A stretch of 5,184 nucleotides of DNA from an uncultured Ancrocorticia sp. (GTDB lineage Bacteria; Actinomycetota; Actinomycetes; Actinomycetales; Actinomycetaceae), in contig CAJPTB010000162.1 of NCBI GenBank assembly GCA_905373325.1, forward strand, positions 1 through 5,184, given 5' to 3'. A program made the translations under genes and the position numbers. Shown piece by piece: positions 4,680 through 5,184 of the stretch; position 1 is the stretch's first letter; each line of letters starts with the position of its first letter. The notes under the pieces were generated by a model. The model was not told where the DNA came from, did not search any database, and was given only the letters and a program-made list of their open reading frames with translations.

Positions 4680-5184
4680 ATCAACAACGAACCACGAGTT
4701 AATGAGCGCATCCACGTGGACAAGGTTCGCCTTGTCGGCCCGGGAGGCGAGCAGGTCGGCGTCGTCCGCGTAGAAGACGCGCTGCGCCTGGCTCAGGAGG
4801 CGGGTCTCGACCTCGTCGAGGTCGCGCCGAACTCGAACCCGCCCGTCGCCAAGCTCATGGACTACGGGAAGTTCAAGTATGAGTCGGCCCAGAAAGTCCG
4901 CGAAGCGCGCCGGAACCAGTCGAACACAGTCATCAAATCCATCCGCATTGGTCTGAAGATCGACGAAAACGATTACAGAACCAAGAAATCCCAGGCGGAA
5001 CGCTTCCTCACCGGCGGGGACAAGGTGAAGTTCGACCTTCGGTTCAAGGGCCGCGAGCAGTCCCGCCCCGAAATGGGCGTCCGCCTGCTGCGAGGCTTGG
5101 CCGACGAGCTGGCGGAGCTTTCGACGATTGAAGCGGCGCCGCGCGCCGAAGGGCGCAACATGTCCATGGTGTTGGCGCCGCTGA
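4680..5184 (+). CDS. infC: translation initiation factor IF-3, 3' end outside the window
   Basis: IF3 binds the 30S subunit, prevents premature joining of 50S and checks the start codon and initiator tRNA. The 168 visible codons cover almost the whole protein. The N domain (residues 1-75) includes [47 protein letters not shown] and KFKYE. The linker helix is KVREARRNQ. The C domain (about 82-166) includes [29 protein letters not shown] and NMSMVLAPL. Only the tail is missing. No ATG or GTG lies near the conserved N-terminus; ATC at 4680 is preceded at ideal distance by AAGGAA. E. coli infC starts at AUU, which lets IF3 repress its own synthesis, so a rare AUC start fits the gene's known logic. 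The alternative is ATG at 4572, adding 36 Arg-rich residues that do not look like IF3. Downstream rpmI and rplT are expected by analogy. Confidence 0.95.
   Translation, partial: MNNEPRVNERIHVDKVRLVGPGGEQVGVVRVEDALRLAQEAGLDLVEVAPNSNPPVAKLMDYGKFKYESAQKVREARRNQSNTVIKSIRIGLKIDENDYRTKKSQAERFLTGGDKVKFDLRFKGREQSRPEMGVRLLRGLADELAELSTIEAAPRAEGRNMSMVLAPL

Overview
The window has two unlike parts. Bases 1 to about 1078 are AT-rich (roughly 35-40% G+C by eye) and carry the 3' part of one unrecognised gene. From about 1083 to the end the DNA is GC-rich (about 60% in pcp, close to 70% in priA and after it) and reads as a high-G+C actinobacterial chromosome. The actinobacterial call rests on three things: a PriA-type HisA/TrpF isomerase, an SseB-family gene directly after it, and infC next. 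Actinomycetaceae or a relative is a reasonable guess, not a demonstrated one.

Layout: (1) 1-1028 +, 5'-truncated orphan protein with beta-propeller-like stretches; (2) 1029-1243, a composition junction, then a decayed, frameshifted second copy of the leader and first codons of the gene at 2012; (3) 1244-1837 -, pcp, pyroglutamyl peptidase I with an intact catalytic triad; (4) 1838-2011, divergent intergenic region; (5) 2012-2662 +, acidic protein of unknown function; (6) 2678-3577 +, priA; (7) 3574-4464 +, SseB-family protein, translationally coupled to priA by a GTGA overlap; (8) 4465-4679, promoter and structured leader of infC; (9) 4680-end +, infC, apparently starting at ATC and truncated by the window edge. 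Genes 5 to 7 look like one operon: a 15-nt gap, then a 4-nt overlap. infC has its own promoter-like sequence and leader.

The most unusual structure is a pair of perfect inverted repeats placed inside coding sequence. A 41-nt repeat is shared by pcp (1482-1522) and the unknown gene (2063-2103), and is read in the same peptide frame by both. A 55-nt repeat occurs twice, inverted, within the SseB-family gene (3744-3798 and 4255-4309). The enclosed segments are 540 and 456 bp. Inverting either one keeps every affected reading frame open. In the first case the 5' parts of pcp and the unknown gene would be exchanged; in the second the central 152 codons of the SseB-family protein would be replaced by the antisense reading. 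This may be a pair of intragenic invertible elements, scars of inverted template switching, or an assembly or gap-filling artefact. The sequence alone cannot decide, and the abrupt composition change at about 1080 makes the artefact explanation a serious one.
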